Of a DNA stretch of 64,000 bases, positions 21,984 through 32,629 are shown piece after piece. Position numbers and translations under genes: made by a program. The DNA comes from Cylindrotheca closterium. Its lineage: Eukaryota > Bacillariophyta > Bacillariophyceae > Bacillariales > Bacillariaceae. The DNA lies in the NCBI GenBank assembly GCA_933822405.4, contig CAKOGP040001557.1, positions 407,330-471,329 of the forward strand. The letters are read 5' to 3'. Position 1 is the stretch's first letter; the number at the start of each line of letters is the position of its first letter. A model generated the notes under the pieces. The model made no database searches. It was not told the origin of the DNA and saw nothing but the letters and a program-made list of their open reading frames with translations.

Positions 21984-23195
21984 TCATATTGTAGATCCTT
22001 CCCATTCTCCATAATCCTTGACGATGCAAAGTGATTGAGGCTCTCCTGTTGAACGGATATAAAAGATCCGATCTAGTAACTCTAGAACTTGCACCTGAAT
22101 GAATTCCACGAGCCAAGGTGGCGTGAATTCGTCGTCCGACGATCGACAAATCGTAATGAGGAACGGTGGGGAGGTGCAGTCCTCCTTCGATAATGCCTCC
22201 TCCATGTCACGGATTGCTTCGAGGATCTTTTCCTTATCGGCGCTGGGTACGTCGTGCGGCATGTCCCAGTTCGGAATGGCTTTCAGCACCAAGCTTCTCA
22301 AGGACGAATCCTGGTCGGTGAATCGTTTCAGAGCAGTCAAATGGTCATTTGCTGTTTCTGCAGAATCAAAGTATTTTGCCAATGGATCCATGTTGGGAAT
22401 GGAATTCCCATCTTCCAGCATTGCGGCTACCAATTGTTTCAAGTCAGCGCTCGTTCTGCCAGGACCGACCTCTGCTGCGCTCATGACTTGGAGCAGGGCT
22501 TTGGTTACAGCTGGATTGACCTTGTCAATATCACTCAGAAACGGATTTTGGCAGGCAAAGTAATCCAAACAAATATCCAACGCCCATTTCTTCGTATTAT
22601 CATCATCATCACCATCACGATGATTTAATAAGGTTTGCGTCGTTGGAAGCTCGGTCACTACCAATTCCAGTTGCTGTGCAAGCAAAAGGTCGGATGCTGA
22701 TTCCACAACCGCTCCATCGTCTTGATAGTATGGCATATCAAAATCTGTTTTGATGATTGCAGTGTCGGGCAGATCGAGAAATGATTGCACGGATGGAGCT
22801 GAATCATTAGCATCATTATCATCATCATGGTAGGCACCAACGTTGTACAAATGACGTCCCAAAGGAAACTGAGATGAGAATCCTGGTTTCACCCAATTTA
22901 TAGTCTTCAATTCGGCTGCGACCACCAAAGGAATGATCCACTCTGCAATGCCAGTCTCGGAAAGATCAAGAAGTTCATAAAGATTCTTTCGAGTGAGCGT
23001 CATTTCTTTCCTCGGAGTAAAACAGGAGACTGCTGGACATTGAGAAGTCGGACAGGCCAAGTCGGGATGAGCGTCAAAATGAATCATGGACCAGGGCTCA
23101 AATATCTTGAACTTTCGTATCGCTGAGTGATAGTGTTCGAGAGCATGTTGGTGTGACTCGACAATAACTATTTTGATGGGTTTCGTTCGTTTCAT
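21984..23195 (-). CDS. UPF0489 / C5orf22-like protein
   Basis: 403 residues from the ATG at 23195. The protein begins almost directly with the family's first motif (IVIVESHQHALEHYHSAI), then MIHFDAHPDLA at about 37-47, IIKTDFDMPYY, and WALDICLDYFACQNPF. The HxDAHxD and DLD-like residues recall the metal ligands of the ureohydrolase fold that UPF0489 is suspected to share. The reading frame continues upstream of this ATG without another ATG to about 23352 and includes a hydrophobic LFFILNVLFASSLVADDDEA. An upstream exon adding a signal peptide is therefore possible. The biochemical role of the family is not known to me. Confidence 0.8.
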   Translation of the reverse strand: MKRTKPIKIVIVESHQHALEHYHSAIRKFKIFEPWSMIHFDAHPDLACPTSQCPAVSCFTPRKEMTLTRKNLYELLDLSETGIAEWIIPLVVAAELKTINWVKPGFSSQFPLGRHLYNVGAYHDDDNDANDSAPSVQSFLDLPDTAIIKTDFDMPYYQDDGAVVESASDLLLAQQLELVVTELPTTQTLLNHRDGDDDDNTKKWALDICLDYFACQNPFLSDIDKVNPAVTKALLQVMSAAEVGPGRTSADLKQLVAAMLEDGNSIPNMDPLAKYFDSAETANDHLTALKRFTDQDSSLRSLVLKAIPNWDMPHDVPSADKEKILEAIRDMEEALSKEDCTSPPFLITICRSSDDEFTPPWLVEFIQVQVLELLDRIFYIRSTGEPQSLCIVKDYGEWEGSTI

Positions 23196-23353
23196 TTGCG
23201 CCTCATCATCATCAGCAACGAGTGATGATGCAAATAAAACATTTAAAATAAAAAAGAGGTGTGTTTTCGAGCTGATAGACCAAATGAGCAATGGAGATAC
23301 GAAGAAACGGAGCAATTTTCCATGGCTTTCAACATGTTGTTTTGTACTATTTT

Positions 23354-23789
23354 AAAATTAAAAACCATCTACTGCTTCACCTCGAACAATATGCAAGTCG
23401 CTGGGGTCCGTTTACTGGGATGGGTTCAGGAGACAGCGAAAGGAACCACGAGTCCCAAGTCAAACCACAATCGAAATGGACCCAGCACCGCGAGTCTACG
23501 TTTCAAGGTCAGCCAATATCATGGTGCGTTGACACGAAACTCGTTTGATCACACGATCTCTCAACAAATTGCGGCGAGTGCATGATGAATTCTTGCAGCC
23601 AAGCGAAAAAATGATATTGTCTGATGGCTCCATCATCCTTACTGGTCCTAGAACCCAGTTTCAAAACAAGCCGATACTCTAACGTAGACGGAAGAAAGCG
23701 GTCGAACCAATGGATTCAATATTGACTCTATGAACGACGGTCAGGCGACCGTCTCGCACCACAGCAACCAAGTCATTTCGAACTTGTGT
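23354..23789. repeat. Left copy of a ~440 bp duplication flanking the second gap
   Basis: It matches 24065-24513 almost base for base. The differences I see are two substitutions (GAGTGCATG versus GAGTACATG, CTAGAACCC versus CTAGTACCC) and insertions of 1, 3 and 9 bases in the right copy. The two diverge after CGAACTTGTGT. No gene is contained. Confidence 0.95.
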
Positions 23790-24054
23790 TTTGATGTCAG
23801 GCATGTCGTAGATGTCGCATGATGAGTCAGAGAAACAAGCAGATGTCCAGCTTGTTCTCTATCATGCACGGCCAATAAGTAATGTATATATTGGCGAGGA
23901 ACGGGTTCGACACGCGAACACGTTCACGATCCGTTTGGATAAACATGCAATTATCCACATCACAATTAAAAGGAATCCGACAACGATTCACAACAACAAC
24001 GTAATACGATAGTGACTGTTACCATCTTCACCTTACACACGTATTCAATTCAGT
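23790..24054. other. Sequence between left duplicate and gap
   Basis: 265 bp without a gene. After the shared block it is unrelated to what follows the right duplicate. One reading is that this is the end of one haplotype contig, placed before the start of the other. Confidence 0.6.
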
Positions 24055-24064
24055 NNNNNNNNNN
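24055..24064. other. Assembly gap (10 N)
   Basis: Ten N of conventional length. The right duplicate starts at the very next base. Confidence 0.98.
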
Positions 24065-24513
24065 AAAATTAAAAACCATCTACTGCTTCACCTCGAACAA
24101 TATGCAAGTCGCTGGGGTCCGTTTACTGGGATGGGTTCAGGAGACAGCGAAAGGAACCACGAGTCCCAAGTCAAACCACAATCGAAATGGATCCCAGCAC
24201 CGCGAGTCTACGTTTCAAGGTCAGCCAATATCATGGTGGTGCGTTGACACGAAACTCGTTTGATCACACGATCTCTCAACAAATTGCGGCGAGTACATGA
24301 TGAATTCTTGCAGCCAAGCGAAAAAATGATATTGTCTGATGGCTCCATCATCCTTACTGGTCCTAGTACCCAGTTTCAAAACAAGCCGATACTCTAACGT
24401 AGACGGAAGAAAGCGGTCGAACCAATGGATTCAATATTGACTCTATGAACGACGGTCAGGCGACCGTCTCCACAGTATTGCACCACAGCAACCAAGTCAT
24501 TTCGAACTTGTGT
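24065..24513. repeat. Right copy of the ~440 bp duplication
   Basis: It starts exactly at the end of the N run, which is what an unmerged contig overlap would look like. It ends at TTCGAACTTGTGT, after which the two copies differ. It contains a 9-base insertion (ACAGTATT-type) relative to the left copy. Confidence 0.95.
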
Positions 24514-25028
24514 GCAAATACTGACAGAAAGATAGAGTTATTTTGCGACTGTTATATCATTTTTGGACGCCAGATAAAATGGAAGACCTCAATGCCCTCA
24601 TCGTAAAGGCCGAACAAAAATACGATCAGAAATGAGAACACGTATTTTGATCTTGGGCCAATCACAGTCATTACAGTCGACCAAGCTGTGTCAAAATTGT
24701 TGCAACTTCGGAAAGGTGGGGGGTGGAACACACGATTATTGAATACTTTTACTTAACTTAGGTACTTTTCTTAAATCAAAATGCTCAATGGTTACGACTA
24801 CACTATGCATTCGACGAGCGTGCAAGGCATGGATTTCCCTCTAATAGACAAAAGTTTCACGTTTAAAAAGAGGACTACCGGGTAATTGATAAAAAAGAGA
24901 TGACTCTTTTTTGACAATTTTTTTGCGGAAGTCTCCTCACGGAAGTTTCCCGTCGGACAGCGTTACACATACAAACCTCTCTCACAATTTTCAACTGAGA
25001 GGTTATTCGAGTGCAAAAAAATACCACC
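24514..25028. other. Upstream region of the vWA/vWD gene
   Basis: About 515 bp without a gene. A run GAGAGGTTATTCGAGTGCAAAAAAATACCACC directly precedes the ATG and is probably the leader. AT-rich homopolymer stretches lie at 24882-24932. Confidence 0.5.
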
Positions 25029-27201
25029 ATGAGATATTTGCTTGCTCTTCTACTGGTGCTCTCCTCTGTCAGTGCCCAGACGTGGCCGAGATGGGTTAGT
25101 ACCCGCTATAAATACAATCCTACCTCTGGAGATAGCAAGTGTGCGCTGGTGAACGTAGTAGTTGACGAATCCGGATCAATGGAGACAGAGCAAGCTTTCT
25201 TAAGAGAAACAGCTCTTCCTAAAATTGCCGAAAGTCTCTACACGATCTATGGTTACGATCACGTCTTTTTGAGTTCTAATGGCTTTGGAGCTAGAAATCT
25301 CGCCAACGTCAAAACAGATCCTATGTATTTTCGTCACCTTGGAGCTTCCAGATTCAAGCAGACCGCACCATTTGCACCTGAGAATCCTCAACTCCTTGAA
25401 TGGGTGAATAACGGAAGTCGCGAAGATGGGTACCATGCGTTGAGAAGTGCCATGTACTGGGTACCTCTTGTGATTTCTGGTTACAATATGCATGAAGAAT
25501 GCGCCACCATCGATAGAAATTTGATCTTGGTGACTGATGAGGTAAGCTTTACTTACACTGACCGACATGTAGCACTCTGATGTATTGCTAAATATCTTCT
25601 CCTCTTGTCTGGTTTAGGATCGAGACAGCGAAAACATAGGGGTAACTATGGACGAAGTCCAGAGATGGATGGCTGACCGTGACTACATTCTGAATATTGT
25701 CATTCCAATCAATATTCTTGGCGAACTTAACAATCTTGGTGCAAAAGTTACCAGCAGTGGTTCGGAACTATTCATTGCAGATGGCAGTGGAGGCTGGACC
25801 ACCGAGCTCTCGGAGGCACCTTTCAACGAGATTGCAGCGAACAATCCGGAGGAAGGTACTTCTAACCCAGCGCATACTGCCTACGAACATTATGTTCCAT
25901 TGATTACTGATACCGCGGGTGCAGTGTGGTGTGTTGACTCCCTTCGACGAGGGATCAGAGATGAGGATGAAAATCTTGCCCTCTCATTTGCAAATGCCTT
26001 TGTTAATGTCAAGGCAGAAGAAATTTTCTGCCTCTCCACCAATTGTAACCCTACAAGTGGGCCAACTACTGCGCCTACTTCTGGACCTACTGGAGCACCC
26101 ACTACATCTCCGCCTTCTACTTCACCTTCGCGTTCGCCTACACCTGCACCTTCGGATTCGCCCACAACGTCGCCTTCACCTGCACCAACAAGTTCGCCTA
26201 CGACGTCGCCCTCATCGACGCCAACGAAGAGCCCGGTCGTTACTACATATTCGCCTGCACCTACTTCTTCAGCTGCACCAACAACGAGTCCGGTCGCTTT
26301 CCCTGACTTTCCTGATATTGGAAGCCTCGAAGCTACCGATGCAGGCAGCAAGGGAGATCCCCATTGTAAGTATCACAACAAAAAGGCATGTTCAAAGCTG
26401 ATTGGAAACTTTCCATTCTCATCCGCGATCCGTTCTTTCACAGTCACAACATGGCAGGGAGAGCACTTCGAGTTCCATGGTCAGTGCGATTTGACCTTGG
26501 CTAAAGATGCTGACTTTGCCGATGGAACTGGGCTGAACGTCCAAATCCGAACCAAATTAGTGCGATACTGGAGTTACATCAAGAGTGCTGCCATTTTCAT
26601 TGGTGGCGACATTCTGGAGGTCCAAGGTTCTGGTGATATGGACCGCGAAGTATCGAACTACTGGGTCAACTTTGAATTCCAAGGAAAGACAAATAGCATC
26701 GGAGGATTCCCTTTGACCCTTTACGATGACAAGTTCCCAGGCCACCCTAAGCGCAGATTTGAGATCGACTTGAGTTCCAAGTACCCTGGCCAAAAGATAG
26801 TCATCTCCACCTTCAAAGAATTTGTCAAGGTTGACTTTGCGAATCCTTCGGCTGATGCCTTCGGAAACACCGTTGGCATGCTTGGTAACTTCAAGAGCGG
26901 AAAGACCCTATCTCGCGACCAAGCGACTGTCATCCATGACTTCACCGAGTTTGGTACCGAATGGCAGGTGCTTCCATCCGACGACATGCTGTTCCATGAC
27001 CTCTCGCAGCCTCAATTCCCTGAACCTTGCGTTCTCCCCGAGGATCCTCGTGGTGACCGCAGACGTCGTTTGGACGAGTCTAAAATCTCCTTGGAGCAAG
27101 CGGAACAAGCCTGTGCCACACTGAATGATCCCCTTTCAATCAAGGATTGTGTTTATGACATCTTGGCCACCCAAGACTTGGACATGGTTGGAGCCTTCTA
27201 A
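25029..27201 (+). CDS. Secreted vWA-like plus vWD-like domain protein
   Basis: Three exons, 25029-25541, 25618-26365 and 26444-27201, encode 672 residues. The start MRYLLALLLVLSSVSA is a clear signal peptide. A von Willebrand A-like domain follows, with the metal-site motif DESGS at residues 46-50 and LILVTDE|DRDSENIG across intron 1 (76 bp). A Ser/Thr/Pro linker (TTSPSPAPTSSPTTSP type) spans about 312-390. Then comes a vWD-like domain starting GDPHF, with WQGEHFEFHGQCDL and GMLGNF. Intron 2 is 78 bp (GTAAGT...TTTCACAG), a multiple of three without stops, so the raw frame reads through it. Removing it restores GDPH-FTTWQGEHFEFHG, the usual vWD continuation. Probably extracellular or wall-associated, perhaps adhesive. 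Confidence 0.85.
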
Positions 27202-27369
27202 ACGCAGCAAAAAACACTTTTCGTTGCCACGCTAGGTTCAAAGGATCAGTGCTATGGAACTGGCGTTTCATAAATAATTGCCGAACCAGTTTTTGTAATT
27301 TGCTAATAGTCAATTCATGCATATTGAAACTAGCTGCGAAGAGTACGTGTATAACATATCTTGATAGGA

Positions 27370-27865
27370 AGACTAGAAATTGAAAATACGCCATTATATC
27401 AGCTGCAGCAACTGCATCTAGATTCGAGAAATCGGCCACAAATGCTTATATTGTAGAATCCTGCCATCAGTCAAACTCTGGACTTTATTGGGAGATCGAC
27501 CAAGAACACCGATGACTGTCGCTCCCAACTTGGTGCCCAAGAGCTTGGATAGCTCCAGCCCAATGCCTGAGCTAAATCCAGTAATTACCACAACGATACC
27601 CTTCAGGGGCAAAGATTCATCTTCGTTTGAATGATTGCTGGACAAAGGCAACCCAACAGTCATTGGGCGCGTGGACAAATTGCATTTTCCTGTCAAGTTC
27701 TAGCTGTGGACCAGAAAAGTGGACGCCAATTACGACAGTCAGAACTATGACAAATGGTGAACATGAAAACACTATTCTTGCAGCGATGTTGAAGTTGTTG
27801 TTGGATCCAAAAGGTATTGAAGTTTGTTGTTTCGTTTCGAGGTGACATTGATTGAGGTTTGTCAA
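27370..27865 (-). pseudogene. Short-chain dehydrogenase fragment, frameshifted
   Basis: On the minus strand a membrane-anchor-like segment (FVIVLTVVIGVHFSG) lies in one frame. The Rossmann start of an SDR (LKGIVVVITGFSSGIGLEL, with TGxxxGxG, then KLGATVIGVLGRSP) follows in a second frame. The next SDR-like piece (VADFSNLDAVAAADI) is in a third. The catalytic Ser-Tyr-Lys part is absent and the sequence runs into the 3' flank of the vWD gene. No ATG opens the frames. This is best read as the broken 5' third of a retinol-dehydrogenase-like gene. Confidence 0.65.
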
Positions 27866-28068
27866 AACTGACGCACGACGGATGAGTAATGGAGATACGA
27901 AGAAACGGAAATAGGCTTCGTAACTCAGAACATGTCACTTTTACTATTTTAGCACGTTTTGAGTAAACAGAATTGTGCTTTCTCAGAAAGCCGACCCGAA
28001 AACTTGGAAAGTCGTACACCCTCACTATGTGACTCCCTCCTTCATAATTTCCTATCATCTAAGAATAT

Positions 28069-29780
28069 TTATACGACACTACTCAACTTGGGAGCATTGG
28101 CCCGATCGTCCTTCCATGAAGTCTTTGCCGTCGATCCAATGATTAATCCAAGCCAAGCCAAGACCGCCAATACACTGACAATGTATCCAGGAGCGGCATT
28201 ACCGTATTCTTCTTGCAACAATGTTGCCACAAATGGACTAAATCCACCGACCAGACTCACCGCCATGTTGTAGGCCAAGGTAGTCGAAGTCAAACGAATA
28301 TGGGGTGGAAAGTTGGAAATCAACCATCTGCCAATATGAAAAAAAAGGAGGCACCACAAACGTTAGACACTAACAACAAACATTCAACTCAAGAGGTACC
28401 ATGCAAGGTAAAACTTACGGATGCATGGCTCCACCAAAGATGCCCATCAAGACTGCCATGGTTCCTTGCAAAATGAAACAGGTAAGAGGATCACCTTGTC
28501 CCATTGTGGAAATAAAGTAGGGAGCAACAAGTCCAAAGGCGAGCGATGATCCCAACATGAGTGGAACCCTGGATTTGGCCCCCAATCGGTCCACCATCCA
28601 TCCCCCCGCAAAGCAAAGGCCAATTCCAATGACTCCGACGGCACTGTTGATACCAAAGGCGTGTGGAACTTCGACAATGGTTTGCATGTAAACGGCCATC
28701 CAAACAAATACGATATAATAGGTTCCCGAAGTAAAGGCCTGTGATCGTTTGCAATAGTAGTAATAGGAAATGTGAGAAACTGAGAGGGAGAGTCATCGCT
28801 AGCGTTTTCAGCAATCACGGTAACAATGCGCGCAAAAACAACATACCGGTACCAACATGGAAGCAATGAGCGCACGTCTATTATTGGGAGCAAAAGTCTC
28901 TTGAAAAGTTCCCTGTCGTTCGAGTTGGGGATGCCCACCAACACTTGGAGTGGTGACAGCATCTGGGCTAATTTGGGGAGCGGGTTTTGGTACAGGGATT
29001 TCCTTGCTGCGATGCTGAAATATAGAAAATAGTGCGAATGTGTTGGATCCAACCAATTCAGAAATCACTGTAGATCTTGCAGGAAGCAAACATACTACAT
29101 ACCTTTAGGTAAAGACCTGGAATGATACCCACTACGCCAAAGAAGAATGGGATTCTCCAACCAAAGGATTCCATCTGCTCCTCAGTCAAGTTTTCTCTCA
29201 GGGCATAGGCAAACAAACTGCCGATTACAGCACCGAGCGTTGTTGCAGCAAATACAGCTCCTGCTTGGAACCCCCATGTCGATTCAGGGCTTGCCTCCAA
29301 TGCAAAGACAACGGACGACATGAGCTGACCACCCACTGAGAACCCTTGCAACATGCGGCAGATGATCAGTAATGCAGTAGAATACCAACCAATACTGGCA
29401 TAACTTGGCAAACATCCCATGATAAATGTCGGCAACGCCATGAGCAAAATGGAATTCTCTAATGCCGACTTGCGTCCCACATTGTCCCCCATGTACCCAA
29501 AAATAGCCCCACCAATGGGACGAATCAAAAAGGCAATCCCAAAGACGGCAAAGGATTCCACCAAGGCAGCCTTTCCCGTGGCGTCTGGAGCAAAAAAGAC
29601 CTTTCCGATAATATCACTAAAGTATCCATAGACGGAAAAGTCGTACCATTCCAAGACATTGCCAGCAATGCCAGCCATCTTGGTCTTGAAGTCATATTGT
29701 GGTAGTTCACCACCTTGCATCAATCCATCTGCTGATCTAAGGTTCACTTGATCCTGTTGTTTCGATGGTGAACTGCTCAT
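28069..29780 (-). CDS. MFS transporter of the metabolite:H+ symporter (MHS) type
   Basis: Four exons on the minus strand (29780-29103, 29014-28847, 28738-28419, 28327-28069) with GT-AG introns of 88, 108 and 91 bp give 474 residues. The N-terminal half is typical of the MHS family (ProP, KgtP, ShiA types): GNVLEWYDFSVYGYF in helix 1, AFLIRPIGGAIFGYMGDNVG with the MFS loop motif GxxxDxxGRK, and a QGFSVGGQL helix. A hydrophilic loop lies at about 227-270, then the second six-helix half. MHS proteins take up organic acids, osmolytes or similar solutes with protons; the substrate here is unknown. The family is mostly bacterial, yet this gene has introns and ordinary local codon use, so any transfer is old. 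Confidence 0.88.
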
Positions 29781-30497
29781 TGTACTGTTGTTGTTGTTGT
29801 TGTTGTTGCTGCTGCTGTTCTAGTCTTGTAGTGTTGTAGGTTTATAAAGGCTTGTATTTCTCAAGTGCAACAACAAGACGGTGTTGATGTACTTCTTTGC
29901 GGTATCCAAACTGGAGACATAAGAGCGCTATATCGCATCACGTGAATGTCTCAACGCGTAACGGTAGGATCCATCTTGCATAGATCCGTTCGACTGACTG
30001 GCTACGGACAGACAGTATTTTAGATCTGAACTTTCGACCAACATGACTTCTTCGATTCCATCGACCAAAACTCCAACTTTCCAAAAATCCGGAACTTGAA
30101 GTCGGCGTGAAAATTCTGATGTCTTGACACGATGGCCTCAACAAAGAACATCCGTTGAGTGACTTGACATCGCGTCGCAATCGGCAAAACTAAAAACCGA
30201 TGGCTCCCACAAACCTACAAAAGCGAAGAACTGCTCCACGAGGTTTCAAATTTACACACGACACCACAAAACCGAAACAGGAGAAAGGTGCACCAAGTTG
30301 AGAAATAATCCACGATTTGAAAAAATAGCCAAGCCCACTTCATCATTGCAAACCCACCAAGCATTACAAAAATTTCAAACGTGAAAAGAAAACACAAAAC
30401 ACAATTGTTGTACAAGTACATACAGTAAACAGAATACACATATACACACGCAAGCAGAATTGAACTCGAGGATACCCACCACCACTCTACTACAATC
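29781..30497. other. Divergent upstream region, transporter / small acidic protein
   Basis: About 720 bp between two head-to-head starts. It contains a (TTG/CTG) trinucleotide run at 29789-29818 in the transporter leader. No other gene or element is seen. Confidence 0.5.
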
Positions 30498-31058
30498 ATG
30501 GCGTATCTGTGCGAACAAACAATTACTGGTAACAAGAACAAGAAGAACTCCAACGACAGCAGCAGTACATCTAGTACTATGTACTACACGCCACAAAAGA
30601 AGAAGCAAAAGCTAATGAGCCGCCGTCCTCCCCGTGCCCCAACCAAAACTACGACGAGAACTCCCACTCCGCCTCCATGGGTAGAAGAAGAATCCAGATG
30701 CGAACAAGAACAAAGGGTCCAGATTTTCCACTCGATACCGGCACAGACTCCTTGGAATAGTCCAGCACTAAATCATCATCATCCAGTCTCTTCACCCGGC
30801 CAAATCCAGAGGCTTGTGGAAAACGATGATAATGATGATCAATACGAAACCACGTTTCCCCAAGACCATCAGAACCACCATCAAGTTAATCAAGTTCGTG
30901 ATGATCATGAAATGGGAAGGACTTCTTCCTTGGATGGTTTGGAATTGCTCGAGATGATGAGTTTCGATGAATGTGATGATTCTTATCAAGGTAATGGTGA
31001 GAACGGTGATGATGATGATGTATCTCTGAGCTACAGTATTGCGTCCGAAGGGTACTAG
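30498..31058 (+). CDS. Small low-complexity acidic protein (186 aa, unknown)
   Basis: The ATG at 30498 opens a 186-residue frame: a basic N-terminal third (TPQKKKQKL, RRPPRAPTK), a His/Pro middle and an acidic Ser-rich end (LDGLELLEMMSFDECDDS, DDDDVSLSYS). There is no signal, membrane segment or known domain. AATAAAAAAAGG at 31095 may serve as poly(A) signal. The basic-to-acidic layout suits a nuclear regulator, but this is a guess. It may be species-specific. Confidence 0.55.
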   Translation: MAYLCEQTITGNKNKKNSNDSSSTSSTMYYTPQKKKQKLMSRRPPRAPTKTTTRTPTPPPWVEEESRCEQEQRVQIFHSIPAQTPWNSPALNHHHPVSSPGQIQRLVENDDNDDQYETTFPQDHQNHHQVNQVRDDHEMGRTSSLDGLELLEMMSFDECDDSYQGNGENGDDDDVSLSYSIASEGY

Positions 31059-31795
31059 TGCATTGTTTGGGATCATCAACAACACGAAAGAACAAATAAA
31101 AAAAGGAGGAGGATGCACTCAAAAGAAGACCCCATTGCAATGTTCGCTGAATTGCTCGGCATTATCGAGAACGTTTCTACGAAAGCTAAGAATGTGCACT
31201 GACTTGATTTAAGCTGCAAATCATGATCCACGAACAACATGAAGGAATCGCTTCACCGGCAAGAACAAAGCACAGCCCGGCTTCGTGTAATCTGCTGCAT
31301 CATGGCCGCATCGTCAAGCGACTTTGTAATGGTGATCATCGCCACCATAAGCACTATAGGATACAAGTGACATTAGGTAATCATAAAAAGCAATGCATTT
31401 GCACTGCTCTAGAGGGCTACTGGTACCAGGCAGGTTCCGCTTGACCCGTTGTGAATCGTTTCTGACTACTTCGACCAAATATTCATTCATCCTCTTCTCG
31501 TCTCTCGTCTGTGTTCGATCTGTAGAAATCAAGCCTTGCCCAAATACGCCCAAACAAAACACGCACGCTCAACAATCAGCTCAAATTCGAGTCTTTGGTG
31601 AACAGCAATAAATAATAATTTCATTCCCAACCCGAATTGGAAGCAAAGATATATGGGACGCGCGAATGAGTTTCCTTTTCAAAACGAACCCGGATGCCCT
31701 TCAAGAGTCTCTCATTGCCGGTATCAAAAATCAATTTCATTTCATGCAACCAGAACTTACAACTCAACAAGTCATTTCATTTTCTTTACATATAA
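31059..31795. other. Gene-free stretch
   Basis: About 740 bp without a supportable gene. Contains TACTGGTACCAGG (31421), one of the recurring GTAC palindromes. CATATAAATGAG overlaps the next ATG. Confidence 0.5.
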
Positions 31796-32629
31796 ATGAG
31801 TTGGCTTCTTCGATTTCTCGCTGTATGGCTGCTTCTAGCTCTTCCTACCGTCGTTGATGCGCAGTTACCAGCTTGTATTAGTTCCTCCTTGTCGGGGTTT
31901 ACAAGTTGTGTCAAATCTATTGCCGATGGTTGCCTTGACAGGTGCATGGCTCTGAAGGACACCGTCACTGAAAATCCTTTTGAAAGTCTTGATATACCGG
32001 CGCTTGCAACCTGTACGGGATTCCAAACACAGATTATGGATCCTGTTTGCCCTCTTGCTGGTTGCTGCTCAGAATGCATCCCCAAGCTTCTAGAGTTCAT
32101 GACTTGCATCGTGCAAGAAGCCTATCAAGTGACGCCCTTTCCATGCGAGTTGACCTGTTCCGCAAGAAGGCTGCGTGAGCATATTATTCACGACGGCGGA
32201 AATGCTCTAGCGTTTTCTGAAACGATCTCTCGCAGACTACTAGTTGACGAGCCAAGTGATAGTACGCTCATGGATGACTGTGGATATCACTTGGATCCGA
32301 CTGGTACAGGTGCGGTACCCTCCGCTTCAGAGATGGCAGAGATTATAGGAAAAGGAGACATGTTTGTATGTCTTGGCACAGCAGCATTGACAGTCGCTAA
32401 TAAACAGGTTGGATACAACGACTACAAAAAGAAGACAACAGTTAATATGGACTGGGGGATTCCGGAGGTGGGCCTGGCTTTGGGCACAGCTATTGGTATT
32501 GCGCTTTTTGCCATTGGCCTGTGCGGAGTCTGTTGTGCTGCTTTTTGCTACAGACGGTCGGATGGTAGTCGATCCCGATCATCGAAGAAGCCCTCAAAGG
32601 AAATCGACGATCATGACGACTCCGAGTAG
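31796..32629 (+). CDS. Cys-rich type I membrane protein (277 aa, unknown)
   Basis: Residues 1-22 (MSWLLRFLAVWLLLALPTVV, then DA) are a signal peptide. The ectodomain has about 16 Cys, many in pairs (C-x3-C, CPLAGCCSEC, CELTC). One membrane span lies at about 225-252 (VGLALGTAIGIALFAIGLCG), followed by a short basic then acidic tail. Even Cys spacing suggests a disulfide-rich fold, but I do not recognise the family. It is probably at the cell surface or in the secretory pathway. Confidence 0.7.
   Translation: MSWLLRFLAVWLLLALPTVVDAQLPACISSSLSGFTSCVKSIADGCLDRCMALKDTVTENPFESLDIPALATCTGFQTQIMDPVCPLAGCCSECIPKLLEFMTCIVQEAYQVTPFPCELTCSARRLREHIIHDGGNALAFSETISRRLLVDEPSDSTLMDDCGYHLDPTGTGAVPSASEMAEIIGKGDMFVCLGTAALTVANKQVGYNDYKKKTTVNMDWGIPEVGLALGTAIGIALFAIGLCGVCCAAFCYRRSDGSRSRSSKKPSKEIDDHDDSE

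Noticed and set aside
26366..26443. 26 residues translated inside the vWD frame
   Set aside because: Flanked by good splice sites and interrupts a conserved motif; treated as an intron.
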